From assembly GCA_964648485.1 (NCBI GenBank), contig CAZYOF010000025.1, positions 1-40,663 on the forward strand: 40,663 nucleotides of DNA, given 5' to 3'. The notes beneath the pieces were generated by a model. The model was not told the origin of the DNA. It saw only the letters and a list, made by a program, of their open reading frames with translations, and did no database searches. This DNA is from DAIOEK01 sp964648485. Lineage in GTDB: Bacteria > Chloroflexota > Anaerolineae > Anaerolineales > Anaerolineaceae. The position numbers were made by a program, and so were the translations under genes. Positions 17,796-27,400 of this stretch are shown here, in pieces (the stretch's first letter is position 1; the number at the start of each line of letters is the position of its first letter).

Positions 17796-18857
17796 CTATC
17801 GTTTGATCCGGATCAAGTTGCCTTCAATTACCTTGCCAATATCCCAAACCAATTGATTATTTTTCTTTGCTTCACCAAGAAAACCTGTTACTTTTAATTC
17901 GGGAATACCCATGAGTAATCCTCCACTCGTCTGAGGATCAAACAGGAGCATCTTTTCCCAGTCTTCAAAATCATCCAGATACTCAACATACTGTTCAAAA
18001 TAAATCCGGTTATCTGATGCACCACCGGGAAAACTATATTTAATAGCATATTTCTTTGCACATGAAATCCATGGCAGATGCGAATATTCTATTTGTAAAC
18101 CATATCCTGAATTGTGAGCCATTTCCCAGGCATGACCTATTAGACTAAAACCAGTAATATCGGTCAAACCTGACAAACCATGATTTGCTGCCAGAAAAGC
18201 CGCATCCCGATTTAATCGCTTCATCCACTCCACTACTTCGATAACATCAGCATCAAGTGCAATATCATTTTTTAGTGCAGTCGTTGTTACACCAAAACCC
18301 AGTGGCTTGGTAAGGAAAAGATGATCGCCAGGTTTTAAACCACTCTTTTTCAAGATACGATCTATATCCACAAATCCAAGTGCCACTAAACCAAATTTTG
18401 GTTCTTTATCCTGGATAGTATGACCTCCCGCGATAATCACGCCGGCCTCGTGAGCTTTTTCCGCACCTCCGCGCATAATTTCTGCAGAAACATCTAAGGG
18501 CAGATGAGGAGGGAGTGCTGCAATGCTTAGAGCCATAAATGGCGTGCCGCCCATAGCGTAAATGTCCGAGAGAGCATTGGCGGCAGCAATCGCCCCGAAA
18601 TCATAAGGATTATCAACTACAGGCGTAAAGAAGTCGGTCGTAACAACCAGAGCTCGCTTATCATCTAGCTTCCATACCGCTGCATCATCTGGAGAATCCA
18701 AACCAACCAGAAGGTTAGGAGCTTCCTGGCTATTGAAAACAGATTTTAGAGGGCGCAGAACCTGCGCCAGCGATTCTGCATTCAGTTTGGATGCTCAGCC
18801 AGCGCAGCTGCTCAAGCTGGTAAGCCGGACTTCTTTACCGTTCTTTGGGATAGCCAT
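17796..18857 (-). CDS. selD: Selenide, water dikinase SelD, selenocysteine-containing
   Basis: SelD makes selenophosphate from selenide and ATP for selenocysteine and selenouridine synthesis. A frame that starts at 18701 lacks the N-terminus. Reading on upstream reaches an ATG at 18857 and gives 353 residues, the usual length. The N-terminus reads RLTSLSSCAG-TGA-ASKLNAE. The TGA (18797-18795, codon 21) sits where the family has its catalytic Cys or Sec, and Lys24 keeps the spacing of the essential Lys (E. coli Cys17/Lys20). A hairpin suited to a bacterial SECIS follows. Other motifs are DDAAVW, TTDFFTPVVDNPYDFG, ANALSDIYAMGG, GGHTIQD and DPQTSGGLL. The start is 8 nt after the SPFH stop with AGGAAAT upstream. 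Confidence 0.92.
18752..18768 (-). promoter_or_regulatory. Probable bacterial SECIS hairpin in selD
   Basis: On the mRNA strand, GGCGCAG-GTT-CTGCGCC forms a perfect 7-bp stem with a 3-nt loop whose first base is G. The loop starts 34 nt after the UGA at 18797-18795, within the spacing known for bacterial SECIS elements (about 16-37 nt), and a G among the first two loop bases is the SelB requirement. An alternative pairing of an upstream GCAGAA with TTCTGC could compete. Confidence 0.75.
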
Positions 18858-18865
18858 AATATTTC

Positions 18866-19900
18866 CTATGGTACAGTAACTGTTGGTGAATTTATTTCTC
18901 CAGGTAATGGGAATATGAAAGGAGCATTACTTGGTAAAAGCATGGTTTGAATGTTCGGCGCAAGTTTCGTTATGTATTGATAGGTTAGCAAATCAGGATT
19001 ATCCTTCAATGCATCATTGATCAATTTTAAAGCTTCTGCTTCAGCCTCAGCCTGAACGATTCTTGATTGTGCTTCCCCCTTGGCACGGATAACTGCGGCA
19101 TCCGCTGCGCCCTGTGCTGTTTGGCGAGCTTGTTCAGCTTCCTGTTTCTTAGATTCAACGACAAACTTAGCCTGTTGTGCCTGTTGCTCTGCAATTTGTT
19201 TTTGCTCAATGGATGCAGCATATTCCGGAGTAAATGCAATGTTGCGCAGAACAAAATCTACAAGAATTAATCCGTTTTCAGAGAATTTTCCAACCAAACC
19301 TTCCCTAATACGGCTGGTCATATCCAATCGTTTTGAACTAACAACTTCATCCACCCTGTATTGAGACACGACATCCCGGATAATTCCTCTGGCTTGCGCT
19401 CTGACCAAATCATTATCATAACGGCGCTGCCATTGAATATGAACCTGAATTACTTTTTCTGGATCAACCTGATAGATCACCGATGCATCCACATAGATTT
19501 CCTGTCCATCTAATGTTCTTGCCGCAATGGAATCATCACCCTGGATTTCACCTTCTCTTTGAGCAATAGACATGGTGTATGTTTGTTTGGATATGGGATA
19601 ACGGATGACATTCTCAGCAAAGGGAATAACCCAACGTAAACCTGGCTGTAAAGCTGTTTCCCTATAACCTTTTGGAGCCACAGCAGAGATTACCACACCA
19701 CGCTCTTCAGGTTGGATAAACACCAAACCTGCGCTGACTGTTGTGAGCGCAATTGCAGCAACCACAAAGATGCCAATGATAGAACCAGTCTTTTTTAAGG
19801 GTTGATTCCGCATGGATCGAACAATTGCATAAACCACAAAACCAATTAATCCCACCCATGTTAGGGTTGCAATTCCTTGTAACAAATTGGCGATATTCAT
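18866..19900 (-). CDS. SPFH/Band 7 (prohibitin-like) membrane protein
   Basis: This 344-aa protein has two N-terminal hydrophobic segments (about residues 13-29 and 38-60), an SPFH domain from FIQPEERGVVISAVAPKGYR to about residue 220, then a long Ala/Gln/Glu-rich coiled coil (EQKQIAEQQAQQAKFVVESK onward) and a Pro-rich tail. Prohibitin-type SPFH proteins oligomerise into membrane scaffolds, often around FtsH-like proteases; no such partner is seen here. The longer frame starts at a TTG inside the GGAGGAA ribosome binding site, so the ATG at 19900 is preferred. It leads selD by 8 nt and is probably cotranscribed with it. Confidence 0.9.
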   Translation of the reverse strand: MNIANLLQGIATLTWVGLIGFVVYAIVRSMRNQPLKKTGSIIGIFVVAAIALTTVSAGLVFIQPEERGVVISAVAPKGYRETALQPGLRWVIPFAENVIRYPISKQTYTMSIAQREGEIQGDDSIAARTLDGQEIYVDASVIYQVDPEKVIQVHIQWQRRYDNDLVRAQARGIIRDVVSQYRVDEVVSSKRLDMTSRIREGLVGKFSENGLILVDFVLRNIAFTPEYAASIEQKQIAEQQAQQAKFVVESKKQEAEQARQTAQGAADAAVIRAKGEAQSRIVQAEAEAEALKLINDALKDNPDLLTYQYITKLAPNIQTMLLPSNAPFIFPLPGEINSPTVTVP

Positions 19901-19932
19901 CTTTTCCTCCAAATCTCTACTTTTCTGTAGTA

Positions 19933-19938
19933 ATTATA
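19933..19938 (-). promoter_or_regulatory. Candidate -10 box for the SPFH-selD operon
   Basis: A perfect TATAAT on the minus strand lies 32 nt before the SPFH start codon. No convincing -35 box is seen at the right spacing (TTTACA is 13 bp away), so this is tentative. Confidence 0.35.
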
Positions 19939-20056
19939 CAAGAATGGTTGATGTAAATAAGGTGTCCGTATATGTTCTTATAAATATTTAATAGGAAAAA
20001 TAATTGCTCCTATGGCAAAATTCTGGATTAGTTATAATTCATGTTGTGGAGGGTGT

Positions 20057-20575
20057 ATGTCACTGGAAAAGCTAAACACAATTCGCGATTATTATTGTAT
20101 CGGTGAACGGATCTTTACCAGCGGTCAACCGACGCCTGATCAAATTTATACTATTGCGCAGGCTGGAATTGAAATTGTAATTAATTTGTCACCTGCAAAT
20201 GGTTTAGATGCTATTCCAAACGAAGAGGAATTGGTAAAACAAGCTGGTATGGGTTATGTGCATATTCCTGTGGAATGGCAAAACCCGAAACAAGCAGACC
20301 TTGAAAAATTCCTGGTAATGTATTCGCGCTCCGAATATCATTACATTCTTGTTCATTGCGCAAGAAATATGCGTGCATCTGCATTTATTTATCTTTACCG
20401 AGTCATTTATAATGGAGAAGCTCCTGAGAGCTGCCTGAAAGATTTACACGCAATCTGGAAACCTGATCAAACCTGGCAAGATTTTATAGACACAATGCTG
20501 GTACAAGTAAAAAAGCCCCTGGATAGTAAAGATTGGGATGTTGAATGGACTGGATACACGAATTTTCAGCCATAG
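20057..20575 (+). CDS. Protein tyrosine phosphatase-like protein (DUF442/BLH type)
   Basis: The 172-aa protein aligns with the PTP-like family by IGERIFTSGQPTPDQIYTIA, GIEIVINLSPANG, MGYVHIPVEWQNPKQAD and the active-site loop ILVHCARNMRASAFIYLYR. The loop is Cys-x4-Arg rather than the Cys-x5-Arg of classical enzymes, as is usual in this group, with Asn-Met in place of Gly-Thr. Phosphatase activity is plausible but the substrate is unknown. The longer frame from 20012 is rejected: GGAGG lies just before the ATG at 20057, and a TATAAT at 20033-20038 would give a short leader. Confidence 0.8.
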   Translation: MSLEKLNTIRDYYCIGERIFTSGQPTPDQIYTIAQAGIEIVINLSPANGLDAIPNEEELVKQAGMGYVHIPVEWQNPKQADLEKFLVMYSRSEYHYILVHCARNMRASAFIYLYRVIYNGEAPESCLKDLHAIWKPDQTWQDFIDTMLVQVKKPLDSKDWDVEWTGYTNFQP

Positions 20576-20590
20576 AAATCATAGAGTGTG

Positions 20591-20663
20591 AAAGCTTGCT
20601 TCCAGTAATTCCCCCATAATCAAGAGCATTTCGTTATAATTATTAATCAAGTGAGCAAGCTTT
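20591..20663. repeat. 10-bp inverted repeat with 53-nt spacer
   Basis: AAAGCTTGCT at 20591-20600 is the exact reverse complement of AGCAAGCTTT at 20654-20663. The gap holds a TATAAT at 20635-20640. It lies between the PTP-like and DinB-like genes and might be an operator pair or a long-range hairpin; chance cannot be excluded. Confidence 0.4.
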
Positions 20664-20700
20664 ACTGAGCGATTGACTTGTCCCTTGAAAGGGGAAAAAT

Positions 20701-21291
20701 ATGAAACCAGAAGTCTTCTATGCAAAAGTATTAGCCACTTCAAATCAGCCAGCAGATCGTCGCGTAAAAGGGATGAACCATCTGCATTTGGAGTGTCTTG
20801 GTCAATACCTTAAAGCAATTCGGTCAATCGATGAAGAAAAAGCTCAACAGGTATCTTCTGATGGAAGAACAATAGCGCAGGTAGTTGCTCATATTGCTGA
20901 ATGGGAGAGATATACGACATTAGCTATTGGTGAAATTATTGCCGGAGTTTGTGAACCACAAATAATGCGAATGAAAGGCTATATTGAACCTAACGGTAAT
21001 GTATTATCATTCAAAGATGTAAATGACTTTAATGCATATCAGGCAAAGAAATACGCAGACGTTCCCTGGAAAAAAATTCAGGATCTAGCAATTCGTGTTG
21101 CCGTCTCCTTGCAAGGAACATTCTGTCAGCCTGCTATATTGCCATATGAATTACTTGAAAACACTGAACCTTATCGTTGGAAACTTGCAGGGGGATCTTT
21201 AATTGCCTTACCAGTAGCCTGGTATTTATGGATTGTGACGCTTGAACATGAAGTAGTTGAGCATCGAGAAGATTTGCAAATGAACGATTGA
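20701..21291 (+). CDS. DinB-like four-helix protein
   Basis: The 196-aa protein has the helical pattern of the DinB/YfiT-like superfamily: IAQVVAHIAEWERYTTLAI supplies one conserved His, and IVTLEHEVVEHREDL near the C-terminus supplies the His pair of the metal site. Members are metal-dependent thiol S-transferases or proteins of unknown role. It has AAGGGGA about 8 nt before the ATG. No functional partner is evident. Confidence 0.65.
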   Translation: MKPEVFYAKVLATSNQPADRRVKGMNHLHLECLGQYLKAIRSIDEEKAQQVSSDGRTIAQVVAHIAEWERYTTLAIGEIIAGVCEPQIMRMKGYIEPNGNVLSFKDVNDFNAYQAKKYADVPWKKIQDLAIRVAVSLQGTFCQPAILPYELLENTEPYRWKLAGGSLIALPVAWYLWIVTLEHEVVEHREDLQMND

Positions 21292-21298
21292 TTTAAAC

Positions 21299-21316
21299 CG
21301 ATACTCTAAAGTATCG
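21299..21316 (+). terminator. Weak hairpin after the DinB-like gene
   Basis: CGATACT-CTAA-AGTATCG forms a 7-bp stem 8 nt past the stop codon, but only a short AT-rich tail follows, so termination is uncertain. Confidence 0.35.
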
Positions 21317-21399
21317 ATATTTCATTAATACTTTTATTCAGCATTTACTGATATATAATTTAATCATCAAATGAGAAGTGACACCTCAGGAGGAAATGC

Positions 21400-21711
21400 A
21401 TGAAAGTCTACATCTCATACACCCGTGCACAGATTATCATTCACACTAATGCAAACTGCATCGATATAAAACAGGAAGCTAAAGAGAATGAACGGATTGT
21501 TATTCTGACGAATGATAATCTGCTTGATGTACTTCAACTATTCCTGAAGAAAAATTGGAAGTTCTCCAGTGCAAAAGGAAAAGAAGATTTATGGTTGGAT
21601 ATGTCAGTTCAAGATCAGAAGTTGGAAGAAAGTCTGGTATTTGTGATTAGATCTATTATTGCAACTTACTATAAACCTTTTGTTCAATCAGAAGTAATTT
21701 TTCACTGCTAA
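21400..21711 (+). CDS. Small protein of unknown function
   Basis: The 103-aa protein has no recognised motif. It mixes charged and hydrophobic residues without a signal peptide or membrane segment and looks like a small alpha/beta domain. AGGAGG lies 7 nt before the ATG, and a TATAAT at 21354-21359 could serve as its promoter, so expression is likely. It ends 3 nt from the convergent HD-GYP gene. Confidence 0.65.
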   Translation: MKVYISYTRAQIIIHTNANCIDIKQEAKENERIVILTNDNLLDVLQLFLKKNWKFSSAKGKEDLWLDMSVQDQKLEESLVFVIRSIIATYYKPFVQSEVIFHC

Positions 21712-21714
21712 AAA

Positions 21715-24003
21715 TTAAAGTAATCCTTCATCGAGCAATCTAAGGAATTCACCAGCAACCTGAGGATCGAAGTGTTTCCCTGCCTCTTCCTGGATATATT
21801 TTCGTGCATACTGTTCTGAGTGAGCGGGTCTATAAGGTTGATCATGGATCATAGCATCCCAAACATCAACTACTGAAAATATCCTGGCAACAAGCGGGAT
21901 ATCCGGACCTTGCAATCCTTCAGGATATCCGTTTCCATCCCATCTCTCATGATGGTAAAAAGGAATATCCATCGCTTTCCGAAGGTACCCAATGGGTTTC
22001 AATAGCTGATATGCATATTTTGGATGCTTTTTCACTTCTTCCCATTCCTGTAAAGTAAGAGGTTGGTTTTTAAGAAGGATCTGCTCAGATACACCGAGTT
22101 TGCCAATATCATGCAGCAATGCTCCTCTTCTGAAATGTTCAATTTCAGAAGAACGGATTCCCATCCGTATTGCCAGTTGTGTTGACAAATCCATCACCCG
22201 TTGCGAATGACCTTCATTTTCTTTATTGCGCAAATCTAACGCTCGAACCCATCCTTCTAATGTTGAATCATATGCCAGTAATAATTCATCATTGGTTCGT
22301 TGTAAATTCTGAAACATCTCAGCATTATCTATTGCAATCGCAGTCTGACTTGCCAGCATATTTAAGAAATCAAGCCACTCCCGATCAACAGGAAAATCTT
22401 TTCGGGAAAATACTTCTAAAATTCCGATAACGATCCCTTTTGACAGGAGTGGAACCCAAAATCCCACTGCAAATTCTTCAAGCATCATTTCTGCATTAAA
22501 GAACTGGGGATTCAGAAAATCTTGAGGGCTGTTGGTGTAAACTGTTTTTCGCTCTTTTATTACTTTTCCCGGAAATCCTTCGCCCATACTAAGATTGAAA
22601 TGCTTGGTTGGGTCATGCTTAAATCCTCTTCCCGAGACTAATTTCATGGTTTGGGTATATTGGTTTAGAAGAATCACACTCGCTGCATCTACATTAAGTT
22701 GGTCTAATACATGTTCCAAAACAATATTCAAGGTCAAACTGAGATCAAGACTTGCAGAAATAGCATTATCAATAGATAGCATTGCGGATAATCGCTGCAT
22801 CTGCCTTTGAATATGTTCTTCTGCATCCTTGCGTTCGGTAATATCACGAGTAATTGTTTCAACGCCAATAAGTTCACCATCTTCTGAAAAAACCGGCACA
22901 TGCCGTTGCTCCACCCAAATATAATGACCATCAGCATGTTTATACCTAACGACCATAGGTTGAGATTTTGTTATATCTCCCTCGAAGTATAAATTTTGTC
23001 CTTTTAGATCATCCGGATGCAATATCTGGTTAATCAGAGAAACATCCTTATAGAATAATTCGGGATCATAGCCCATAATCCTCTTCATCGCCGGGCTGAT
23101 ATATTCAAAGTGTTTTTGAGGATAAATGATGTATCGGGAGATGATATCCTGTGCATTTTCTGCCAGTCTCCGGAATCGCTCCTCACTGGCGCGTAATGCC
23201 TGTTGTTCTTGTTGTAGTTTTACTCGATTATAGGCATTCTCGATAACAGAAGGCAGGTGATACAAATAATCGCTGCTTTTAACAACATAATCAGCTGCTC
23301 CCATTTTTAATGCCTGTACAGCTACTTCTTCGTCACCATGACCGGTGACTAAAATAATTGGAATCTGCAGATGATATGGTTCCATTTCCCGCATTAATTC
23401 CAATGCATTCAAACCATGAAGACGGTGATCGAGCAGTAAAACATCATAATGTTTTTGAATACCTTCATGCTGTAATAATGAAAGAACCTCTTCAGGTTTA
23501 TTAAGGATTTCCATGTGGATATGAGGGGCATAACGGGCAATATGTCTTTTTGTCAGGTCGATATCTGATGGGTTATGTTCGACATAAAGGACATTGAGAT
23601 TTTCGATATTCTTCCCACATTCAATATGATATCTAGATAATGCATTTTCTAACACACGAGGTAGTTTTTCCAAATAACCAGATGATTTTGAAATGTAGTC
23701 ATTAACACCAGATTTTAATGCTGCAACAGCAATATCTTCATCACCGTGGCCTGTAATCAACACAGTTGCACATGGTATCTTTTCTCCCCTCGCCCACTCC
23801 AGGAAGGTAATGCCATCTCCATCAGGTAAATGCATATCCGTTAAAATCAAATCAAATTTGTGTTTTTCATCATTAGAAAATTTATTTTTCGCTTGTTGAA
23901 TCGTTCTAACTACTTCCAATTCAATATCTGGAGATGACTTCGCAAGTTCTTTACGAGTGAGGTCGATATCCATCTGATTGTCTTCAACATACAAAACTTT
24001 CAT
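21715..24003 (-). CDS. Double-receiver PAS-GAF-HD-GYP response regulator (c-di-GMP phosphodiesterase)
   Basis: The 762-aa protein has two receiver domains (about 1-120 and 132-255), a PAS domain (about 270-395), a GAF domain (405-565) and an HD-GYP domain (575-760). REC1 keeps the acidic pocket (YVEDN), Asp in LILTDMHLPDG and Lys in ISKSS. REC2 keeps Asp in LLLDHRLHG and Lys in VVKSS but has VEHN in the metal pocket. The HD-GYP has LLHDIGKLGVSEQILLK and HHERWDGNGYP, the residues needed for metal binding and catalysis. The likely job is phosphorylation-controlled hydrolysis of c-di-GMP. Its ATG overlaps the stop of the upstream receiver protein (ATGA), so the two are made together with the giant kinase. 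Confidence 0.92.
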   Translation of the reverse strand: MKVLYVEDNQMDIDLTRKELAKSSPDIELEVVRTIQQAKNKFSNDEKHKFDLILTDMHLPDGDGITFLEWARGEKIPCATVLITGHGDEDIAVAALKSGVNDYISKSSGYLEKLPRVLENALSRYHIECGKNIENLNVLYVEHNPSDIDLTKRHIARYAPHIHMEILNKPEEVLSLLQHEGIQKHYDVLLLDHRLHGLNALELMREMEPYHLQIPIILVTGHGDEEVAVQALKMGAADYVVKSSDYLYHLPSVIENAYNRVKLQQEQQALRASEERFRRLAENAQDIISRYIIYPQKHFEYISPAMKRIMGYDPELFYKDVSLINQILHPDDLKGQNLYFEGDITKSQPMVVRYKHADGHYIWVEQRHVPVFSEDGELIGVETITRDITERKDAEEHIQRQMQRLSAMLSIDNAISASLDLSLTLNIVLEHVLDQLNVDAASVILLNQYTQTMKLVSGRGFKHDPTKHFNLSMGEGFPGKVIKERKTVYTNSPQDFLNPQFFNAEMMLEEFAVGFWVPLLSKGIVIGILEVFSRKDFPVDREWLDFLNMLASQTAIAIDNAEMFQNLQRTNDELLLAYDSTLEGWVRALDLRNKENEGHSQRVMDLSTQLAIRMGIRSSEIEHFRRGALLHDIGKLGVSEQILLKNQPLTLQEWEEVKKHPKYAYQLLKPIGYLRKAMDIPFYHHERWDGNGYPEGLQGPDIPLVARIFSVVDVWDAMIHDQPYRPAHSEQYARKYIQEEAGKHFDPQVAGEFLRLLDEGLL

Positions 24004-24434
24004 ATTGATAATCCTGATTGAATATTCATATTACACCAGTATAAATGTATCAAATCGGCAACCTCAAGAAACTTCTCAAAATCTACTGGTTTGATGATAT
24101 AAGAGTTTGCACCTAATTTATATGCCTTTGAAATATCTCCACTGTCAGATGATGAAGTAAGAATAATTACTGGAATCTGTCCATAAATAGGATGCGTTTT
24201 AAATCTCCTTAATACTTCCAATCCTTCAATTCGCGGGAGTTTAAGATCTAACAAGATAATCCGGGGTATTAATTCGCCATCAGCCCACTTTTCTAAATAA
24301 GAGATAGCTGCTTCTCCATCTCGAGCTACTAGTATCGGATTTGTTATTTTCTGCTTTCCAAAAGCCCGGCGTGTCAGGTCGACGTCCATTGGATTGTCTT
24401 CCACCAGTAATATTGGATGAATATCGGTCTCCAT
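24000..24434 (-). CDS. Single-domain response regulator (Rcp1-like)
   Basis: The 144-aa protein is one receiver domain of the Rcp1/CheY type: ILLVEDNPMDVDLTRRAF at the start, phospho-acceptor Asp in ILLDLKLPRIEG, Thr-Ser in VIILTSSSDSGD and Lys in YIIKPVDFEKF. There is no output domain. Rcp1-like receivers typically sit next to multi-PAS or phytochrome kinases and shuttle phosphate. It begins directly after the kinase stop codon (TAAATG) and overlaps the HD-GYP gene by 4 bp, so it is likely the intermediate between the two. Confidence 0.92.
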   Translation of the reverse strand: METDIHPILLVEDNPMDVDLTRRAFGKQKITNPILVARDGEAAISYLEKWADGELIPRIILLDLKLPRIEGLEVLRRFKTHPIYGQIPVIILTSSSDSGDISKAYKLGANSYIIKPVDFEKFLEVADLIHLYWCNMNIQSGLSI

Positions 24435-27400
24435 TTATATCCCTCTAGGAAATTCCAAATAAAAAGTCGATCCCTTACCTGGCTCACTTTCTGCCCAAAC
24501 TCTACCATTCATTCTTTGCATCGCTTTTTTTACAAGAGCTAATCCTATACCTGTCCCGGGGTAATCATCTGCGAGGTGAAGTCTCTGGAAGATATCAAAA
24601 ATTTTATCGTTGTACTTCATTTCAAATCCAATACCATTATCCCTTATTGCAAGAATATCTACGTCAGGTTTGATTGTCAACGAAAAAATGATTTCTGGGG
24701 TTACATCAGTACGAGCAAATTTGATAGCATTATCAAATAAATTCCGTAGAGCTTGATTCATTGCTTGCTGGTCAATAACCACCCACTCATCAGGAATCTG
24801 GTTTATTACCCGTACGTTCCGATGTTGCAGATCTCTCTTTCTCTCGTAAATCAGGTTAGCAACCATTTCAGTGATATTGACTTTATCATTGGTTAAAGAC
24901 CTTCTTTCAAGCCGGGAGTAGGATAGCAAATCCTCTATTAATCTACTCATCTGATTTGTGGCAGATCTGATTGTGTTAAGGAAAACCAGACCTTCCTCAT
25001 CCAACTGCTCTGCATGATCTTCCATCAGGAGTTTGCTATATCCTTCAATGCCCCGTAATGGGGCTTTTAAATCATGTGAGACAGAATATGTAAATGTCTC
25101 TAACTCTTTATTCTTTGCCTCCAGATCAGCAGTTCTCTCAGTGACTCTGTTTTCTAACTCCAGATTGGATTTTTGAATTTCATCCAGCAGCTTCTGTTTA
25201 AATAATCCCAATGCTACCTGGTCAGCCACCTGGCTTGCTTCAGTAATCTCACTTTCAATAAATTCATGATCAGAGTTGTAACCCAGAAGCATGGCACCTA
25301 ATTTCTGTCCACCTCCGATTAATGGGAGAACAAGGACACTCTTTAGGGAAAATTGTTTTGCAAGTTTCCGATCTATAAAATCAGAACGATGCAGATCAGG
25401 CACAATCAATGGTTCACCTTTAGCCAGAACTGATTGCGTTAAGGTTAAACCTCCAGGCTGCACCTCCATAGTCTTGTATGTATCTCGGAGTGATCCTGAG
25501 GATGCAATGGGTATTGTCTTCTCATTTTCGGGATCCCAGGTTGTCAACATACAATTATCAGCAGAGAACATAGATGCCATTAGGTCTGTAATGTGCTGGA
25601 TATATGAAGACGCATCATCTGTTTCCAGAGCAAACCTGGTTATTTCATTTAATCTTAATAAGAAGTTTGCTCGTTCATGTAATGCCTCCAGAGCCAGCTT
25701 CCTATCGGTAATATCTTGAGTCATAACCATCCCGGATGTAATCTCACCCGTTTCATCACGAATGGGTACTGCGTAAAATTGAAGCGTCTTCTCACCCATC
25801 TCGAGCTCGAAGACTTCTGTCCTCCCTTTTAATACTGCTCGATAATATGGCTCAAGAATTCGGACAGTTTCTTCTGTAAATATTTGATGGATGGTGTGTC
25901 CTTCGAGAATTTCCCTATTTAGACCTACATGAATCAATCCGGCGCCATCTGCTACGGTATATCGCAAATCCTGGTCAAAGAGCATAACTGCACCATTCGG
26001 AAAATTTCTGGCAAGTGTTCGATAACGAGCTTCACTTTCTCGCAGAGCATCACTAGAAAATTTACGGTCGCTAATATCCCTTGTTCCGAAAATAGCTCCC
26101 AGGAATTTTCCAGAATTGTCATAAGTAATGTTGACGAGGGATTCCAGCCAAATATATACACCTAGACTATTTAAATATCTGTAAGCGATCTGAACTCTGT
26201 TTTCTCCCCGATGTATACATCGATAAACATTGTCTTTAACAAGCTGGGAATCTTCTGGATGTATAAAATCCATCAAAGATTGATTAATTAGTTCCTCAGG
26301 ATCATAACCAAGTGTGGATTTTACAGATGGACTGATATATTGAATTCGCCACTCAGAATCTGTATAAGAGACGATATCAAGCATATTATCAGTGATATAG
26401 CGAAGTTGCTCTTCGCTTTGTTTTAAGGCTTTTTCAACATTCTTCAATGATGTAATATCCCGACTGATAGCCGCGGTCATATATGCGCTTGGTGTTCTAA
26501 TCGGAAAGTAAGTTGTTTGGACTATTAATTGTTTCCCATCAGATGACTGAATGGTATGTTCTAAAATCTGAGTTGGATTGGGTCGATATCCTTGTGATAA
26601 CAGATTTATCGTTCGTTTTTTTAACTCTATCAGGCGATCTTCATCACGATCTCCTGCGGGCAAAATTGAATATTCCACATCCCAAATATATTTCCCGAGT
26701 ACCTCATCGGTTCTTAATCCAGATATTTGTTCCTGACCTCGACTCCATTCAACAATCTTCCCCGAATCATCGGTAATTATTATGCCATCGGCAGATTGAG
26801 TAATGAGTGCCCGCAATTTTTCTTCGCTCTCTCTCAGTGCCCTTTCAGCATTAATCCTCTCGCTGATATCCCGAGAAGTTATTTGAATTTCAATAGTATT
26901 CGAATTCTCAATCTGGCGACTAATGGCTGTCATTGACTCAATCCAAATGAGCAATCCATCCCGCTTAACCATCCTGTATTGAATCGGGTAAAGTTCATCA
27001 ACATTTTCTACTTGCGACAGGAAATAGTTAACAAGCGACCTATCATCTGGATGAATAAAATCTGATATATATTTGTGTTCCAATTCTGCAGGTTTGTAAC
27101 CTAATATTCTTTCGCTGGCAGGAGAGATATACAGAATTTCTCCCGAGGTATTTATTCTCGCGATCATATCTGATGATCTTTCTGCCAGAAGCCGAAACTG
27201 TTGTTCAGATTTTTCTAAGGCAAAGATAAGATCTTTCTGTTCAGTCAGGTCAGTATGTGTTCCAACCATTCGAATTGGAGAATCATTATCATCGTAGGAA
27301 ATGATTTTTCCCCGATCCAGAATCCAGATGTAATGATTGTCTTTGCATCGCATCCGATACTCTGTTTTGTAAGAATCGGTTTTCCCGTCGATGTGGTTTT

